From CAKZSB01 sp964573105 (lineage in GTDB: Bacteria > Pseudomonadota > Gammaproteobacteria > Granulosicoccales > Granulosicoccaceae), in the NCBI GenBank assembly GCA_964573105.1, contig CAZNIS010000005.1:96307-160306 (forward strand): 64,000 nucleotides of DNA, given 5' to 3'. The position numbers and the translations under genes were made by a program. The notes under the pieces were generated by a model. That model was not told the DNA's origin, did no database searches, and saw only the letters and a program-made list of their open reading frames with translations. Shown here one piece after another: positions 1 to 8,946 of this stretch (position 1 is the first letter of the stretch; every line of letters begins with the position of its first letter).

Positions 1-405
1 GATATCGCCATTCTGGCTTTTGGCAGCATGGTGGCCGTGGCCTCTGAGGTGGCCGAGTCACTCAACGCCACTGTCGCCAATATGCGGTTTATTGCACCGA
101 TTGACGAACAACTGGTCAATCGCCTGGCGCAGAGCCATCGATGCTTGATTACCCTCGAAGAAAACACCATATCGGGCGGAGCCGGTAGCGCCGTCAACGA
201 GTGCCTGGCACGGCTTGCGATCACCCAGCCGGTCTTCAACATTGGATTGCCGGACGGGTACAATGAGCAGGGCGAGCGAGGTGAACTGCTGGCAGAATGC
301 GGACTGGACAAAGACGGTGTGTTGCGCCAGATCAAGCAGTACCTGAATAGCCAAATCGAATCATTCGACGACGTCGGCCAAAAAAACCTGCTGGCGAGTC
401 ACTGA
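1..405 (+). CDS. dxs: 1-deoxy-D-xylulose-5-phosphate synthase, C-terminal part (cut by window start)
   Basis: This is the last 134 residues of DXS, the thiamine-diphosphate enzyme that joins pyruvate and glyceraldehyde 3-phosphate in the first step of the MEP isoprenoid pathway. The frame is open from base 1, so the gene starts left of the window. What is visible is the transketolase C-terminal domain. It contains the stretch around residues 45-60 (TLEENTISGGAGSAVNE), which is typical of DXS and distinguishes it from ordinary transketolase, and then the GLPDGYNEQGERGELLAECG segment. The stop is TGA at 403-405. folE2 follows 57 bases later on the same strand. No catalytic N-terminal half can be checked here. 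Confidence 0.93.
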   Translation, partial: DIAILAFGSMVAVASEVAESLNATVANMRFIAPIDEQLVNRLAQSHRCLITLEENTISGGAGSAVNECLARLAITQPVFNIGLPDGYNEQGERGELLAECGLDKDGVLRQIKQYLNSQIESFDDVGQKNLLASH

Positions 406-462
406 GCCACCATTGCAGGGGTCACGGCCTTAGCCGCACCCTCCTCGAGACCGTCACTTCCT

Positions 463-1272
463 ATGGATTCCAGTATCACCGACTCTAACCTCATGCCCGA
501 TGTGCAGGGCTACGAAGATACGCGCCGGCTGGCGATCACTCGAGTGGGCATCAAGCGAATCAAGGCGCCAGTCATCGTCGCTGACCGGGCTGCCGAGGCG
601 CGCCATACCGTTGCCGAATTCGATATGAGCGTGCACCTGCCCGATGATCGCAAGGGCACACATATGTCGCGCTTCACGCAACTGCTGAATGAAAACAGCG
701 GCGACCCCTATTCCATTGCCAACATGGCCAGACTGCATCAGCAAATGCTGGAGCGACTAGACAGTGATGCCGGCACGCTGCGATTGAGCTTTCCATACTT
801 CATCGAGAAATTCGCGCCCGTCACCGCTCAGCCCGGCATGATGGATTATCAGATCGCACTGCAGGCTGACACCCGCGACGGCAACACGTTAACCACGGTC
901 GAGGTCAATGTACCTGTGACCACTCTTTGCCCGTGCAGCAAAGAGATATCCCGTTATGGCGCACACAGTCAGCGGTCGATGATTACCATCGCGGCCGTGC
1001 CCAAAACCACAGACGGCCTGTACTGGGAAGATCTGATTACCGATGCAGAGGAACAGGCCTCAGCGCAACTCTATAGCCAGCTTAAGCGCGCCGACGAGAA
1101 ATTCGTCACCGAGCACGCCTACGAGAATCCTCGCTTTGTCGAAGATCTGATCCGCGATGTCGCCACTGTTCTGAACGAGAATCGCGCGATTGCCCGGTAT
1201 GATCTCGAGGTTGAGAACTTCGAGTCTATTCACAACCACTCGGCCTGGGCTCGCATCACTCGCGACGACTGA
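463..1272 (+). CDS. folE2: GTP cyclohydrolase FolE2 (type IB)
   Basis: A 269-residue protein of the FolE2 family, which converts GTP to 7,8-dihydroneopterin triphosphate for folate (and queuosine) synthesis. It replaces or backs up zinc-dependent FolE. Family signatures include MPDVQ near the N-terminus, the FDMSVHLP and KGTHMSRF strands, and the conserved cysteine motif LCPCSK (Cys156/Cys158). The C-terminal ENFESIHNHSAW block is also typical. Length fits the family. In several bacteria folE2 is Zur-controlled and induced in zinc limitation. No Zur box or zinc-transport gene is seen beside it here, so it may be the main enzyme. It converges with the metallo-beta-lactamase gene 6 bases downstream. 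Confidence 0.95.
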   Translation: MDSSITDSNLMPDVQGYEDTRRLAITRVGIKRIKAPVIVADRAAEARHTVAEFDMSVHLPDDRKGTHMSRFTQLLNENSGDPYSIANMARLHQQMLERLDSDAGTLRLSFPYFIEKFAPVTAQPGMMDYQIALQADTRDGNTLTTVEVNVPVTTLCPCSKEISRYGAHSQRSMITIAAVPKTTDGLYWEDLITDAEEQASAQLYSQLKRADEKFVTEHAYENPRFVEDLIRDVATVLNENRAIARYDLEVENFESIHNHSAWARITRDD

Positions 1273-1278
1273 ACACGA

Positions 1279-2046
1279 TCAGTCGATAGCAAACCACCGG
1301 CTCACTTCATTGCGAGCCAGCACCGCAAGCCGATTATCGTCGGCACCGAGTTTTTCGGCCGTGCAGTTGTAGGCGCACTCTTGCGAATTGTTGTTTTCAC
1401 TCAAATGCCCCAACAACAAATGCTGCAAGCCGCCGTGATCGAGTGATTCGATCATGGTTGCTGCCTGTGCGTTGCTAAGGTGGCCGTAACTGCCTGCGAT
1501 GCGCGATTGCAGTGCTGGCGGATAGGGGCCATAGCGAAGCATTTCGTCATCGTAGTTCGACTCCAGCAACAAGGCCTGTACGCCACTGAGTTGCTCTTTC
1601 ACATGTGGCGTCACACAGCCCATGTCAGTCGCGACGGCAAAACGGCGATGGCCATCTCCGATGATGTACTGGCAGGGCTCTGCCGCGTCGTGCGGCACTG
1701 GAAAAACTGAAATTCGCGCATCGCCGATCCGCAGGGATCCATGCGGATGCAGTAGCTCCACGCCGCTGAAGTTCGTATCTCTGAGCCGTCGATAGGTACC
1801 GCTCGTCAACCACACCGGCACGCGATACTTGCGCGCCAACACCGCCAGCCCCTTGATGTGGTCACTGTGCTCGTGCGAGATAAGCACAGCCGACAATTGC
1901 TCGGGCGATACGCCGAGTTGCCCCATACGACGGGCGATCTCTTTGGCGCTAAATCCCACATCGACCAACAACAACGTGTCGTCGACACGTACCAGCGTCG
2001 CGTTGCCGCCGCTGCCACTACCCAGGCTGGCAAAAGAGACAGTCAC
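1279..2046 (-). CDS. MBL-fold metallo-hydrolase (WalJ/YycJ-like)
   Basis: A 255-residue metallo-beta-lactamase-fold hydrolase. The metal motif HEHSDH lies at residues 58-63 (His58, His60, Asp62, His63), and further metal ligands are expected in the ATDMG and LGHLSENNNS segments. The N-terminal FASLGSGSGGNATLV is typical of the YycJ/WalJ subgroup, which includes DNA exonuclease-like enzymes. The substrate is not known. The start is GTG at 2046, nine bases after the bamC stop, so it reads as the third gene of dapA-bamC-MBL. In pseudomonads the same trio precedes purC; here purC is absent and folE2 faces it instead. Confidence 0.85.
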   Translation of the reverse strand: MTVSFASLGSGSGGNATLVRVDDTLLLVDVGFSAKEIARRMGQLGVSPEQLSAVLISHEHSDHIKGLAVLARKYRVPVWLTSGTYRRLRDTNFSGVELLHPHGSLRIGDARISVFPVPHDAAEPCQYIIGDGHRRFAVATDMGCVTPHVKEQLSGVQALLLESNYDDEMLRYGPYPPALQSRIAGSYGHLSNAQAATMIESLDHGGLQHLLLGHLSENNNSQECAYNCTAEKLGADDNRLAVLARNEVSRWFAID

Positions 2047-2055
2047 TCGATGTGG

Positions 2056-2745
2056 CTAGCTACCCGTAACTACCTGACTGGCCCGCCGCCCGTCGACACC
2101 AAAAAATGCCAGCAGATCGACCATCAGCCGCGAGGCCATCTCCGGATCGTCAATAGTCAACGATGGATTGTCGTCGGCGTTGATCAGCCCTTCATGGCGG
2201 ACGAATACCCGCGATGCAGACTGGCCGGCCCGCTCGAGTCGGAAACTGAAACGATGCAACCCCAGCGATTCGGCCGGAATGTTCTGTCGCAGCAAGGCAT
2301 CGAGCGCCGGTGAAGCGAGCGCGCGAGTATTGTCAATCCAGTCAGTCTCCAGCACACCATCACGAGCAGACTGACGAGCGACGCCAAAGCCCTGGGCATC
2401 GGTAAACTCTCCCAACCCGGCCCAGACGCTCTCAACCGGTGCACTCACCTCAAGCCAGTTGACCGCCCCATCGCGCACCATTCTGGCATCGGACAGTCGC
2501 GGCAGGACCACTTCGGCTGCCGGCTGCGCAGCTGCTACCTCAGCGCAGGGCGCACAGCCCTGACCACGCGGAATCACCACCTGTGGCCGCTTCTCACCAC
2601 CACCCAACCTCGGGGGCAGCTCGAGACTTCGCCCCTGCTCGGCGTTCTTGTAGTCACTGTCGGGTCCGGACTGGCCGGGCAGTGAACTGCATCCACTGCT
2701 GACCAGCAGTGCGCCAATCAGGACGCCTTTGAAAAGCAAATTCAA
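2056..2745 (-). CDS. bamC: Outer-membrane assembly factor BamC (NlpB/DapX family), short form
   Basis: A 229-residue lipoprotein following dapA, the usual place of bamC. The start is taken as TTG at 2745, which overlaps the dapA stop in the string TTGA. It gives a short signal (FKGVLIGALLVSS) ending in a lipobox-type GC followed by SSL. A longer frame reaching 2862 would lie inside dapA and lacks a signal at its N-terminus. After a proline/glycine-rich linker with a CAPC motif, residues ~110-220 form one helix-grip-like domain (NWLEVSAPVESVWAGLGEF). Escherichia coli BamC has about 344 residues and two such domains, so this looks like a reduced version. BamC sits in the BAM complex that folds outer-membrane proteins. 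Confidence 0.8.
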   Translation of the reverse strand: MNLLFKGVLIGALLVSSGCSSLPGQSGPDSDYKNAEQGRSLELPPRLGGGEKRPQVVIPRGQGCAPCAEVAAAQPAAEVVLPRLSDARMVRDGAVNWLEVSAPVESVWAGLGEFTDAQGFGVARQSARDGVLETDWIDNTRALASPALDALLRQNIPAESLGLHRFSFRLERAGQSASRVFVRHEGLINADDNPSLTIDDPEMASRLMVDLLAFFGVDGRRASQVVTGS

Positions 2746-3620
2746 ATATCTATCTCCGCGATTGCCAGAGCCTTGCGCACCTCGTCGAAACAGCCGGCAT
2801 CCAGCCCGACGAGCGGCAGACGAATGCCAGGGCCAATATGCCCCATCTGGTTGAGGGCCCACTTGACCGGAATCGGGCTCGATTGAATGAACAGTTTGCT
2901 GTTTAGAGTTTCAAGCTTGCTGTCGAGTTCCCGCGCCAGGGACTCATTGCCCGACAGCGCCGCAGCACACATCTGCTGCATCAGCGCCGGCGCAACGTTT
3001 GCCGTCACCGAGATATTACCTTTGGCCCCGGCGAGAATGCTTTCCATGGCGGTGCCGTCATCGCCCGTCAACACGATAAATTCCTTCGGGCAGGCGGCCA
3101 GCAGCTCAGCGATCCGGGCAACGGTGCCGTGTGCTTCTTTGGTACCGATGATGTTGTCGACCGCAGCCAGTCTGGCGGTCGTCTCGACCGACATATCGAC
3201 CGAGGTCCTGCCGGGCACGTTGTAGAGAATCTGCGGAATGTCCACGCTCTCGGCAATCTTGCGAAAGTGCTGGTAGAGCCCTTCCTGCGGCGGCTTGTTG
3301 TAATACGGCGTCACCAGCAGGCAGGCTTGCGCACCGGCCTCGCGCGCGTTGCCGGTCAGTTCGATGGCCTCGGCGGTGGAGTTGGCGCCGGTACCGGCGA
3401 TAATCGGGATGCGGCCGGCCGCATATTCGATCGTTTTGGCGATGACCTCGCTGTGCTCGGCAACGTCCAGCGTGGCCGACTCACCGGTGGTGCCTACCGA
3501 CACGATCGCGTTGGTGCCGTTGTCGATATGGAATTCGACAAGCGATTTTAGCGACGCAAAGTCCACTGCACCGTCGTCCAGCATCGGGGTGACCAGCGCA
3601 ACAATGCTGCCCTGAAACAT
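2742..3620 (-). CDS. dapA: 4-hydroxy-tetrahydrodipicolinate synthase DapA
   Basis: A 292-residue class I aldolase, the family's usual length, condensing pyruvate with aspartate semialdehyde toward lysine and diaminopimelate. The start is ATG at 3620 (MFQGSIVALVTPM), where DapA proteins normally begin; the frame stays open upstream but adds 35 unrelated residues. Visible signatures are VGTTGESATL near residue 42, the catalytic tyrosine in YNVPGRT, and the Schiff-base lysine in GTKEAHG. It is the first gene of dapA-bamC-MBL, with the next start overlapping its stop. An AI-2E transporter gene lies upstream on the same strand, separated by about 170 bases that should hold the promoter. Confidence 0.97.
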   Translation of the reverse strand: MFQGSIVALVTPMLDDGAVDFASLKSLVEFHIDNGTNAIVSVGTTGESATLDVAEHSEVIAKTIEYAAGRIPIIAGTGANSTAEAIELTGNAREAGAQACLLVTPYYNKPPQEGLYQHFRKIAESVDIPQILYNVPGRTSVDMSVETTARLAAVDNIIGTKEAHGTVARIAELLAACPKEFIVLTGDDGTAMESILAGAKGNISVTANVAPALMQQMCAAALSGNESLARELDSKLETLNSKLFIQSSPIPVKWALNQMGHIGPGIRLPLVGLDAGCFDEVRKALAIAEIDI

Positions 3621-3792
3621 GTGCCTGCCTCGCAGAGTTTGATTTAATGGGATTATCGATGCGCGCCGGGGTGGCCCGACGCACCGAAAACGCACGATGT
3701 TACTTGCGCGTCCATGGCGTGACAAGCCAACCGGTCTTTATTGCGACGGGCATTCACACCTGACCACACCCGCAAAAGCTCGGAGTGGTCGC

Positions 3793-4869
3793 TCAGGCAG
3801 CCTTATCGGCGACACTGGCGTGCCGCTGCCGTGGCCATGCTTCAAGCACCGCCTGCAGCAGTGCCGCCAGGGGAATCGCGAAGAACACGCCCCAGATGCC
3901 CCACAGCCCGCCAAAGAACAACACCGAGACGATGATCGCAAGCGGGTGCAGATCTACCACCTCGGAGAACAGCAGGGGCACCAGCACGTTGCCATCGAGG
4001 ATCTGAATGATCTGGTAGGCCACCAGCAGATACCCCAGGCGCGCTTCAAAACCCCACTGAAAGTAGCCGATGATAGCGATCGGCAGCGTCACTACCACTG
4101 CCCCGACAAACGGAATGATGACAGAGATCCCGACCAGAAAGCTCAACAGCACCGCGTAGTTGAGCTCCATGAGTGCGAAGGTAATGTAGGTCACCAGCCA
4201 GACGATCAGGATCTCGATGAACTTGCCACGAATGTAGTTGGCGATCTTGGTGTCGGCCTCGAGCCAGACTTTTTCCGCCAGCTGACTCTTGTGCGGCATG
4301 AAATCGCGCGCCCAGGCGATCAGCACATGTTTGTCTTTCAACGCAAAGAAAACAATCAGCGGAACCAGCACCACATAAATCGCCAGCACAAAGAGGTTCA
4401 ACGCACTGGCAATCGAAAAGGACAATACCTGCTGACCCACCCGGCCAACCTGGCCTCGCACGTTGGTTATCAGCTCCTCGATTTGCTCAACGGTGAAGAT
4501 CGCCGGATAGAGTTCCGGCAGACGGTTCAACAGTTCCTGTCCGCGCCCCAGCATATTGGGCAGTTCGCGCACCAGCGATGTCACCTGTTGGGACAGCAAC
4601 GGCATGACGCCGAACAGCAACAGCAGGCAGAAAAACACAAAAACCAGCAGCACGATGGCCGCCGCCAGCGGTCTCGGGATGTGATAGCGCTGCATGGCAT
4701 CGACCACGCCGTCGAGCAGATAGGCAAACACCAGCGCAACCAGTACCGGCGCGAGAATGTCCCCCAACAGCATGATCACAGCGAAGGCCGTGATCAGCAG
4801 CAGCGCCAGGATCACGGCCTGCGGGTCGGAAAAATTTCGCTGATACCAATCGCGAATCGGATCAAGCAT
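3793..4869 (-). CDS. AI-2E family transporter (PerM-like permease)
   Basis: A 358-residue polytopic inner-membrane protein with about eight hydrophobic helices. Long N-terminal helices (for example AVILALLLITAFAVIMLLGD) are followed by a cytosol-facing amphipathic middle region and then C-terminal helices ending FFAIPLAALLQAVLEAWPR. The pattern ILDGNVLVPLLFSEVVDLHP is diagnostic for PF01594 (PerM/YhhT/TqsA). Members export autoinducer-2 or act as Na+/H+ antiporters, and the substrate cannot be read from sequence. A PerM gene close to dapA is also known from pseudomonads. An in-frame antisense reading of 393 residues on the opposite strand is treated as a shadow. Confidence 0.88.
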   Translation of the reverse strand: MLDPIRDWYQRNFSDPQAVILALLLITAFAVIMLLGDILAPVLVALVFAYLLDGVVDAMQRYHIPRPLAAAIVLLVFVFFCLLLLFGVMPLLSQQVTSLVRELPNMLGRGQELLNRLPELYPAIFTVEQIEELITNVRGQVGRVGQQVLSFSIASALNLFVLAIYVVLVPLIVFFALKDKHVLIAWARDFMPHKSQLAEKVWLEADTKIANYIRGKFIEILIVWLVTYITFALMELNYAVLLSFLVGISVIIPFVGAVVVTLPIAIIGYFQWGFEARLGYLLVAYQIIQILDGNVLVPLLFSEVVDLHPLAIIVSVLFFGGLWGIWGVFFAIPLAALLQAVLEAWPRQRHASVADKAA

Positions 4870-5198
4870 CGGTTTTAAAGTTCTTCAATAGGGGCTGTAA
4901 ACCGGGCCTGCTCTGTGCGCAAGCAGCGCAAGGGCAGTCGCTCGTTTGGCGTAAGACAGTCTTTTGCGACTCGAATAATTCTCTTTCGTCTAGTTATAAT
5001 AGTTGATCGCTTGCGCAACCGATCGGACAATTCTGAAATTGGCCCGTTCTCACCGCGCGCAAGGCGACGGGCAAAAATGCCCGATCATCTCTACGGTTGC
5101 CGCTGATGGCGCAACCTAGTGCAACGCACTATCCTACACTAACGACCCGCTTTTCCGTCGACATTGGCAACCGCCCAGTTCATTACCGGCACTCCATC
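4870..5198. other. Intergenic region with candidate proS promoter and a small hairpin
   Basis: 329 bases between the divergent AI-2E transporter and proS starts. A perfect -10 hexamer TATAAT lies at 4995-5000 on the + strand. The only possible -35 is weak (TCGAAT at 4971-4976, 18-base spacer). An inverted repeat CGGGCA-AAAA-TGCCCG lies at 5068-5083 in what would be the proS leader; it has no T-run, so it is not an obvious terminator. The proS frame is open through part of this region, but the family start is at 5199. No coding sequence is supported here. Confidence 0.4.
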
Positions 5199-6914
5199 AT
5201 GCGCACCAGTCAACTCCATTTGAGTACCACCCGCGAAGCACCCGCCGAAGCCGAGGTGATCAGTCACCAGCTGATGTTGCGCAGCGGTATGATCCGTCGA
5301 CTTGCCGCCGGCCTCTACACCTGGATGCCGATTGGATTGCGGGTGCTGCGCAAGATCGAAAACATCGTGCGCGAAGAAATGAACGCCGCGGGCGCCGCCG
5401 AACTGCTGATGCCGGCAGTGCAACCGGCAGAGCTGTGGAAAGAATCCGAGCGCTGGAGCCAGTTTGGTCCGGAGCTGCTGCGATTTACCGATCGCCACGA
5501 GCGCGACTACTGCATGGGCCCCACGCACGAGGAAGTGATCACCGACATCGCGCGACGAGACCTGCGCAGTTACAAACAGCTGCCCGCGAACTTCTACCAG
5601 ATACAGACCAAGTTCCGCGACGAGATCCGCCCGCGGTTTGGCGTTATGCGCAGCCGCGAGTTCATCATGAAGGACGCCTATTCGTTCCATATTTCGCAGG
5701 AGTCTCTGCAGCAAACCTTCGATGACATGTATCGCGCCTACTCCAATACCTTTTCGCGCATGGATCTGCAGTTTCGCGCGGTACAGGCAGACAGTGGTGC
5801 AATCGGCGGCTCGGGATCGATGGAGTTTCACGTGCTGGCCGACAGTGGCGAGGACGCGATCGCGTATTCGACCGAGGGCGACTACGCGGCCAACATCGAG
5901 AAAGCCGAGGCGATTTGCAACGACACGGCCGGCGCGCCGACTGAAGAACTGCGGCTGGTCGACACACCAGACACCAAGACGATTCAGGCGCTGGTCGACA
6001 ACTTCGATCTCGACATCGAAAAAACGGTCAAGACACTGATTTGCCGAGCCTCGGAAGAAGCCGATGCCGATTTCGTCGCGCTGATGGTGCGCGGGGATCA
6101 CCAGCTCAATGAGATCAAGGCGGCTAACCATCCGCAGGTGTTGTCGCCTCTGGTGTTTGCCACTGAAGATGAAATTCGGCAGGTTGCCGGTGCCGGCCCC
6201 GGCTCACTTGGCCCGATCAATCTGCCAATCCCGGTCATCATCGATCGCACCGTGGCGGCGATGAGCGATTTTGGCGCTGGTGCCAACATCGATGACAAAC
6301 ACTATTTCGGCATCAACTGGGGTCGCGATCTGCCAATGCCGGAAGTGGCCGATCTACGCAATGCACAAGCGGGGGACCCGGCGCCGGATGGCAAAGGCGA
6401 GCTTGCAATTTTGCGCGGTATCGAGGTTGGCCATATCTTCCAGCTTGGCGACAAATACAGTGCGGCACTCAACGCGACAGTGCTGGATGAAAACGGCAAA
6501 GATAAACTGATGAGCATGGGCTGTTACGGCATCGGCATCACCCGCGTCGCAGCGGCCGCGATCGAGCAGAACAACGATGAGCGCGGCATCATCTGGCCGC
6601 TGCCGATCGCACCGTTTCAGGTGGCGCTGGTACCGATTAACATGCGCCGCTCGGACAGTCTGCGTGAGGCTGCAGAGGGCCTGTACGCCGAACTTCAGGC
6701 TGCCGGGGTAGAAGTTTTGTTCGACGATCGCGACAACCGCCCCGGTGTGATGTTCGCAGATATGGAGCTGATCGGTATTCCGATGCGGCTGGTGATCAGT
6801 GACAAGGGATTGGCCAACGGCATGATCGAGTTCAAAGGCAGAACCGATGACTCATCGCAGGATGTCGCGCGCGATGACATCATCAATTTCGTCAAACAGA
6901 AACTTGAGGCCTGA
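5199..6914 (+). CDS. proS: Prolyl-tRNA synthetase, bacterial type with editing insertion
   Basis: A 571-residue class II synthetase (E. coli ProRS has 572) charging tRNA-Pro. The start chosen is ATG at 5199 (MRTSQLHLSTTREAPAEAE), matching family N-termini; the 34 extra upstream in-frame residues have no family counterpart. Visible are the motif 2 region GPTHEEVITDIARRDLRSYK, the motif 3 region MGCYGIGITR, and between them the YbaK/INS editing domain (about residues 220-405) that removes mischarged alanine. The C-terminal anticodon-binding domain follows (PFQVALVPINMRRSD, then RLVISDKGLANGMIEFKGR). It converges with an orphan secretion ATPase, with a palindrome between the two stops. Confidence 0.97.
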   Translation: MRTSQLHLSTTREAPAEAEVISHQLMLRSGMIRRLAAGLYTWMPIGLRVLRKIENIVREEMNAAGAAELLMPAVQPAELWKESERWSQFGPELLRFTDRHERDYCMGPTHEEVITDIARRDLRSYKQLPANFYQIQTKFRDEIRPRFGVMRSREFIMKDAYSFHISQESLQQTFDDMYRAYSNTFSRMDLQFRAVQADSGAIGGSGSMEFHVLADSGEDAIAYSTEGDYAANIEKAEAICNDTAGAPTEELRLVDTPDTKTIQALVDNFDLDIEKTVKTLICRASEEADADFVALMVRGDHQLNEIKAANHPQVLSPLVFATEDEIRQVAGAGPGSLGPINLPIPVIIDRTVAAMSDFGAGANIDDKHYFGINWGRDLPMPEVADLRNAQAGDPAPDGKGELAILRGIEVGHIFQLGDKYSAALNATVLDENGKDKLMSMGCYGIGITRVAAAAIEQNNDERGIIWPLPIAPFQVALVPINMRRSDSLREAAEGLYAELQAAGVEVLFDDRDNRPGVMFADMELIGIPMRLVISDKGLANGMIEFKGRTDDSSQDVARDDIINFVKQKLEA

Positions 6915-6928
6915 TTTGAACATTTTTG

Positions 6929-6956
6929 CCAGGTTGTCGGACATCCGACAATCTGG
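6929..6956. terminator. Hairpin between convergent genes, possible bidirectional terminator
   Basis: A 13-pair stem including one G-T pair: CCAG, G, TTGTCGGA, loop CA, TCCGACAA, T, CTGG. It lies 14 bases after the proS stop and between two convergent genes, which suits termination. It lacks a T-run on either strand (a T5 lies just before it on the + strand), so intrinsic termination would be weak. It could equally be an mRNA 3'-end-stabilising stem. Confidence 0.45.
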
Positions 6957-6997
6957 CCACCACCATGATGTTCGGCTGTTTTGTCGACGCGGGCCGC

Positions 6998-8821
6998 TTA
7001 GCTGAAATCTGTCACCGGCGGCGCTACGCGCACAATTTCCTTAATGGTCGACTGACCTGCTGCCACCTTGCGCGCGCCGCTGATGCGCAACGGCTCCATG
7101 CCATCGGCAATGGCCTGACGGCGAATATGCGCGATGTCTGCCTCCGGCACGATGGTCTGCTTGAGTGCCGGCGTAACTTCCATCAACTCGTAAATCCCGG
7201 TTCTGCCCAGAAATCCGGTGTTGCGACAGCGATTACAACCCTGAGCCGCATTGATTTGTTGCGGCGCTTCTAGTGACCAGTCACTGATCAGTGCACTCCA
7301 TTCATCTCCCCCCAGTTCGACCGCGCTCGCGCAATCGGTGCACAGGGTGCGAATCAGTCGCTGGGCGATGACACCGATCAGCGTTGAGCGCAGCAGATAA
7401 TAGGGAATGCCGAGTTCCAGCAGCCGGGTCACGGCTGACGGCGCATCGTTGGTGTGCAGCGTGCTGATGACCAGGTGCCCGGTCAGCGCTGCCTGCATCG
7501 CCATCTGCGCCGTCTCATAGTCGCGGATCTCGCCAATCATGATGATGTCCGGATCCTGACGCAGCAGCGTTCGAACGCCGGCGGCAAAGTCCAGCTCAAT
7601 GTTCTGCTGGACCTGCATCTGGTTGAACGCCGGCACGATCAATTCGATCGGGTCTTCGACGGTGCACAGATTCACTTCCGGTGTGGCCAGTTGCTGCAGG
7701 CTGGTGTAGAGCGTGGTGGTCTTGCCCGATCCAGTCGGACCGGTGACGAGAATAATGCCGTTGGGTGAGGCCAGCATTTGCTCCCAAAGGCCCTGTTCGC
7801 GGGAGGTAAATCCCAGTTCGGCCGGCTGTTTCAGCAGGACGTCAGGATCGAACACACGCATGACCAGCTTTTCGCCAAAGGCGGTCGGCATGGTCGACAA
7901 TCGCAATTCGACTTCGCGGCCGTCCTCGCTGCGGGTTTTCAGCCGCCCGTCCTGCGGTCGGCGCTTTTCGGCCACATCCATTCGACCCAGAATCTTGATC
8001 CGGCTGGTGATCGCCGCCATGACCGTCGCCGGCACCTCGTGCACCTGGTGCAGCACCCCGTCGATACGAAAGCGTACGACGCTCTGGTCGCGCCCCGGCT
8101 CCAGGTGCAGGTCGCTGGCGCGCTGTTCAAACGCGTATTGCAGCAGCCAGTCGACAATATTCACGACATGCTGATCGTTGGCGTCGAGCTTGCCCTTGCG
8201 CCCCAACTCCATCATCTGCTCGAGATTCTGGATATTGCCCGGCGCCTCTGCCCCCTGATCGCGGTGTGCACCCAGTACTGATTTGGATACCGCGTAGAAC
8301 TCCTGCAGGTAGCGATCGATGTCGTCAGGGTTCACCAGTACGCGCACGATGCGTTTGCCGAGAATCGATGACAGCTCGCGATCCCAATCGTCGCGGAACG
8401 GTTCGGCACTGCCGATAATGACCGATCCGGGCGACACCTCGATCGCGATGATGCCGAAGCGTTTGGCGTAGGCATAGGACATCACCGAAGTGACCGCTTT
8501 GACATTGATATTGAGCGGATCGATCTTCTTCAGCGGCATTTTTATCCGCTCTGACAGCCAGTTCATCAGCGAGTCGAGCGTTAACCGTGCACCGGGTGCG
8601 ACGGCATTTTCCCACCCGCAACCGGCGATAACCTGCAAGGCCCCTTTGTCACTGTTGCTGACATTGGCGCGCGCTGCGGTCAGTATTTCGCTGTTTTCGC
8701 TGGTGATCATGCCATCGGACAGCAACGCGGCCAGTACCGCCTGCAGATTCAGCAGGCCCGTTGCGGCATCCGCGAATTCTGGCGTATCGTCATTCAGAGA
8801 TTGTGCTGTGTTACCGAACAT
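6998..8821 (-). CDS. GspE/PilB-family secretion or pilus assembly ATPase (orphan)
   Basis: A 607-residue cytoplasmic hexameric ATPase of the type II secretion/type IV pilus family. The N-terminal ~200 residues are an MshE/GspE-like region (LNINVKAVTSVMSYAYAKRFG resembles the fold's start). The catalytic part has Walker A GPTGSGKT at 361-368, an Asp box VEDPIE, Walker B DIIMIGEIRD, the His box TGHLVISTLHTND, and a zinc site CTDC...CNRC typical of GspE/PilB. All expected motifs are intact. No other pilus or secretion genes flank it, so whether it powers a type IV pilus, MSHA-like pilus or T2SS cannot be said. A TfpX/Z-like gene at 53.7 kb hints at type IV pili in this organism. Confidence 0.9.
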   Translation of the reverse strand: MFGNTAQSLNDDTPEFADAATGLLNLQAVLAALLSDGMITSENSEILTAARANVSNSDKGALQVIAGCGWENAVAPGARLTLDSLMNWLSERIKMPLKKIDPLNINVKAVTSVMSYAYAKRFGIIAIEVSPGSVIIGSAEPFRDDWDRELSSILGKRIVRVLVNPDDIDRYLQEFYAVSKSVLGAHRDQGAEAPGNIQNLEQMMELGRKGKLDANDQHVVNIVDWLLQYAFEQRASDLHLEPGRDQSVVRFRIDGVLHQVHEVPATVMAAITSRIKILGRMDVAEKRRPQDGRLKTRSEDGREVELRLSTMPTAFGEKLVMRVFDPDVLLKQPAELGFTSREQGLWEQMLASPNGIILVTGPTGSGKTTTLYTSLQQLATPEVNLCTVEDPIELIVPAFNQMQVQQNIELDFAAGVRTLLRQDPDIIMIGEIRDYETAQMAMQAALTGHLVISTLHTNDAPSAVTRLLELGIPYYLLRSTLIGVIAQRLIRTLCTDCASAVELGGDEWSALISDWSLEAPQQINAAQGCNRCRNTGFLGRTGIYELMEVTPALKQTIVPEADIAHIRRQAIADGMEPLRISGARKVAAGQSTIKEIVRVAPPVTDFS

Positions 8822-8946
8822 TGGCGTCCAAATCCCGAGCGCGGGATACCCGATACGAACTTAGTCGGCAGAAGCGGTCTCTTCTTGCTTTGGCGTCTGC
8901 GGCACAGTGCCACTTTTCGGCGCGGCTGGCGGGTAAACCGGCTAAA

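Noticed and set aside
3697..4878. A 393-codon open frame on the + strand, rich in Gln, His and Arg.
   Set aside because: It is exactly antisense to the AI-2E transporter gene, and its composition is what the complement of hydrophobic codons gives. No family resemblance.
5139..6131. A 330-codon open frame on the - strand.
   Set aside because: Antisense to proS; the prolyl-tRNA synthetase reading has full motif support.
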